Shown here piece by piece: positions 63,265 through 64,000 of a stretch of DNA of 64,000 nt. The position numbers and the translations under genes are program-made. The stretch is taken from positions 434,001 through 498,000 of the forward strand of contig OZ246981.1 in NCBI GenBank assembly GCA_965232455.1, given 5' to 3'. The notes beneath the pieces were generated by a model. The model was given only the letters and a program-made list of their open reading frames with translations, was not told where the DNA came from and ran no database searches. Source of the DNA: JBFGFX01 sp965232455 (GTDB lineage: Bacteria; Pseudomonadota; Gammaproteobacteria; Steroidobacterales; Woeseiaceae). Position 1 is the stretch's first letter. The number at the start of each line of letters is the position of its first letter.

Positions 63265-64000
63265 CTAAAGCCCGGACAGGAGCCTCTCGAGGTACCCCAG
63301 AGCGGCGTCGGATTCCGACTGCGCCAGCCAGAACAGCGCATGTTCGCGGCTGTCCCGGCTCAGATCCGGATTGCCGACGACGCCGATGAGCGCATCGACC
63401 GCACGCTCATCGGGAAGTTGCGATAGCGCAAACACCGCCTGTTCACGTACCTTCGCGTCCGGATCCTTTGATATTGCCCGCTCGATTGCGCGCTGAATGG
63501 CCGCGTCGCTCCCGGGGACGTCTGTCTGCGCCAGCCAGAACCAGGCCTGAGACCGGACCTTGGCGTTGTCGTCGTCTTCACCCTGCCGGGTCAGCGCGGC
63601 TACGCGGTCGGTTGCCGCGCTCTGCGAATAGGCAAATGCCGCGTGGCGGCGGATGCCGGGGTCTTCGTCGGCGAACATCAGATGACGCAGGTGCGCGTCG
63701 GTTTCCGCAACGCGTAGCTGGGCCATCCAGAAGATCGCCTCTTCGCGGCTGTCGATTTCGCTGCCCGAGACGCTGATTTCGAGGAGCAAATCACGTGCGC
63801 GTGTGCCGCCATGCATCGCGATGCTCGTCAGCGCGTCGGCGGTGACGCCGGTTCTCGGTTCGGCGTAAGCTGCCAGCCATTCGACGCTGTCGCCGACGGC
63901 GACCACGCCGAGATCGGTGATGACCTTGCTGCTGCTCACTGGGCATCGGGGGCTGAGTGAGCGTATCTCCGTCGCCGTGCCGGCTTCCAGAAGCGCATAT
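63265..64000 (-). CDS. HEAT-repeat protein, C-terminal part (start outside window)
   Basis: The frame is open to the window end. In-frame sequence beyond the GTG at 63939 reads RSLSPRCPVSSSKVITDLG and continues without a stop, so that GTG is probably internal and the N-terminus is missing. The visible 245 residues contain at least five HEAT/PBS-lyase-like repeats with recurring AxFWLAQ and REQAVFALSQLP units, ending SDAALGYLERLLSGL. Such proteins are protein-protein scaffolds, often with signal peptides and located near sigma factors or receptors. Function unknown. Confidence 0.82.
   Translation of the reverse strand, partial: YALLEAGTATEIRSLSPRCPVSSSKVITDLGVVAVGDSVEWLAAYAEPRTGVTADALTSIAMHGGTRARDLLLEISVSGSEIDSREEAIFWMAQLRVAETDAHLRHLMFADEDPGIRRHAAFAYSQSAATDRVAALTRQGEDDDNAKVRSQAWFWLAQTDVPGSDAAIQRAIERAISKDPDAKVREQAVFALSQLPDERAVDALIGVVGNPDLSRDSREHALFWLAQSESDAALGYLERLLSGL

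Noticed and set aside
1..64000. CRISPR arrays, tRNA, rRNA, transposases, integrases or phage genes
   Set aside because: No regularly spaced repeats, cloverleaf-like sequences, rRNA segments or transposase/integrase motifs were recognised by eye.

Overview
The window is dense, high-GC DNA with about 56 protein-coding genes and no rRNA, tRNA, CRISPR array or recognisable insertion sequence. Gene content suggests a heterotrophic, aerobic to microaerobic Gram-negative bacterium, most likely a marine or sediment gammaproteobacterium of the Woeseia/Steroidobacter type. The clues are large TonB-dependent receptors, a receptor next to a tryptophan-halogenase-like flavoprotein, a cbb3 oxidase cluster, CopAB, FisR/PDO/SQR sulfide oxidation, and many Tat-exported or lipoprotein enzymes. 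This placement is inferred from gene content, not from a marker gene.

Layout. 1-3.3 kb: 3' end of a TonB-dependent receptor, then a flavin-dependent halogenase homologue. 3.3-6.3 kb (minus): copper module, with a Cys/His/Met-rich exported protein, CopA oxidase and CopB. 6.3-9.6 kb (minus): a 1099-residue exported beta-propeller protein. 10-11.4 kb: TcyP-like symporter. 11.4-21 kb (minus): cbb3 oxidase locus ccoNOQP, a small membrane protein, ccoG, a very short ccoH-like gene, ccoI, ccoS, a TauE/SafE-like protein and a zinc alcohol dehydrogenase, preceded by a DUF2189 protein.

22-27.3 kb: sulfide/persulfide module. A FisR-like sigma-54 activator is divergent from a rhodanese-like protein, a persulfide dioxygenase, a TauE/SafE exporter and a phosphatase-like/SQR fusion, with a good -24/-12 promoter between. 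27.4-42.8 kb: an unusual metabolic region. It holds a VOC-bicupin fusion, an SNF transporter, exported VOC proteins whose domains are fused on one strand and split on the other, a D-threonine-aldolase-like enzyme, a carbon-nitrogen hydrolase, two SelA-fold PLP enzymes with Tat-type N-termini, an HPPD-like VOC protein, a YkvI-like transporter, an enoyl-CoA hydratase and an ABC-2 transporter. This is the best candidate here for an undescribed pathway, but its substrate cannot be read from sequence.

42.8-53.2 kb: secreted DUF11-type protein; a pseudopilin coupled to a membrane GGDEF/EAL protein; TPR lipoprotein; Tat amine-oxidase-like flavoprotein; META-domain protein; DUF6152 and DUF6624 proteins. 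53.3-59.8 kb: pseudouridine catabolism operon (HTH-PfkB kinase, PsuG, a 2OG/Fe(II) oxygenase and a FFLEELY-like protein), divergent from a Cys/Met-metabolism PLP enzyme and an APC permease. 60.2-64 kb: a complete TonB-dependent receptor converging on a HEAT-repeat protein that runs off the window.

Functional links. CcoI is the copper-exporting ATPase that supplies the cbb3 oxidase, and CopAB detoxifies copper. SQR feeds electrons from sulfide to quinones, PDO oxidises the persulfide to sulfite, and the TauE-type protein plausibly exports it.
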